Below are positions 5,061 to 5,418 of a DNA stretch of 5,418 nt, piece after piece (positions within the stretch are counted from its first letter, which is position 1; each line of letters begins with the position of its first letter). The notes beneath the pieces are model-generated. The model was not told the DNA's origin and ran no database searches. It was given only the letters and a program-made list of their open reading frames with translations. The stretch covers positions 1-5,418 of the forward strand of contig PWFZ01000358.1 in the NCBI GenBank assembly GCA_003555185.1. Reading direction: 5' to 3'. This stretch comes from Balneolaceae bacterium. Its GTDB lineage: Bacteria > Bacteroidota > Rhodothermia > Balneolales > Balneolaceae. Made by a program: the position numbers and the translations under genes.

Positions 5061-5418
5061 AATAGGCTGAAAGCCTGAAATAGGTCAGGTTACCTTCTGG
5101 TAAATAATACGTCTATTTGAAAACCTATATTCCTCACCATGATATTCGCTATTGCAGGCTTTCAGCCTTCTGTATGTTTTGCCGCATTATTACCTATGGC
5201 TTTGCCATAGGCTGTGTTATGTCAGGCTTTCAGACTGGGGTTCTAATCTTTGCGTGATATCAATGGCGGTTTCATAGGTTGGGTTGCAATAGGCTTTCAG
5301 CCTTTGTATTTCGATTGCAATTTTAGACCAATAGGTGCAATAGGTCGGCTTATTCTAGGTTTTCAACTTGGGATATTTCCCGTGGACATTTCTTTCGGGA
5401 TCGTAACCATAGGCTGAA
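5061..5418. repeat. Downstream repeat field built on AGGCT-GAA-AGCCT hairpins
   Basis: At least three perfect copies of the 13-nt hairpin occur: 5064-5076 in plus orientation (AGGCTGAAAGCCT), and 5156-5168 and 5291-5303 in reverse (AGGCTTTCAGCCT). Degenerate copies lie at 5224-5236 and 5357-5369, and one copy starting at 5411 (AGGCTGAA) is cut by the window edge. ATAGG recurs around and between them (for example 5062, 5080, 5274, 5289, 5331 and 5340). No open frame of note and no RNA gene is visible in this 358-bp stretch. The spacing is irregular, so it is not a CRISPR array. It resembles the REP-like intergenic repeats common in Bacteroidota relatives. Confidence 0.7.
5193..5236 (-). repeat. 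Two-hairpin repeat module, reverse orientation (D-type layout)
   Basis: CCTATGGC-TTT-GCCATAGG (5193-5211, perfect 8-bp stem) is followed after 12 nt (CTGTGTTATGTC) by the degenerate short hairpin AGGCT-TTC-AGACT (5224-5236). Read on the minus strand, the order is short hairpin, AT-rich spacer, long hairpin, as in module D at 1132-1174, although the stems differ in sequence. Confidence 0.65.

Noticed and set aside
5061..5418. CRISPR array
   Set aside because: The repeated unit is only 13 nt, occurs in both orientations and has irregular spacing, with no spacers of uniform length and no cas genes.

Overview
The window looks like a piece of a Bacteroidota/Balneolota-type chromosome (Rhodohalobacter- or Gracilimonas-like, by inference). 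The reasons are a DUF1080 lipoprotein in one operon with a GMC oxidoreductase and a small gluconate-2-dehydrogenase-subunit-3 protein, start codons without strong Shine-Dalgarno sequences, and intergenic DNA full of short hairpin repeats of the kind common in that phylum. The species cannot be fixed from the sequence alone.

Layout. Positions 342 to 1 (minus strand) carry the first 114 codons of a secreted protein whose 3' end lies outside the window. Positions 343 to about 1750 hold no convincing gene. They form a mosaic of degenerate palindromic repeat modules (called A, B, C and D here), several of them present two or three times. Positions 1751-1912 are the upstream region of the operon, with an 18-bp perfect palindrome of LacI-family operator type. 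Positions 1913-5016 hold three co-directional genes: a DUF1080 lipoprotein (3-keto-glycoside hydrolase/lyase family), a GMC-family FAD oxidoreductase with a probable Fe-S cysteine motif, and a small subunit with a Tat-like N-terminus. A 12-bp perfect hairpin at 5025-5054 is the probable terminator. From 5061 to the window end there is a second repeat field built on the short hairpin AGGCT-GAA-AGCCT.

How the genes probably work together (inference from family knowledge). The GMC flavoprotein would oxidise the C3 hydroxyl of a sugar or glycoside. The small subunit would help it fold and carry it across the inner membrane by the Tat pathway. The DUF1080 lipoprotein would cleave the resulting 3-keto-glycoside outside the cytoplasm. 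A LacI-type repressor encoded elsewhere would switch the operon on when substrate is present. No cytochrome c subunit is encoded in the window, so the electron acceptor is unknown. The operon type is known; the less ordinary parts are the repeat mosaics on both sides and the operator.
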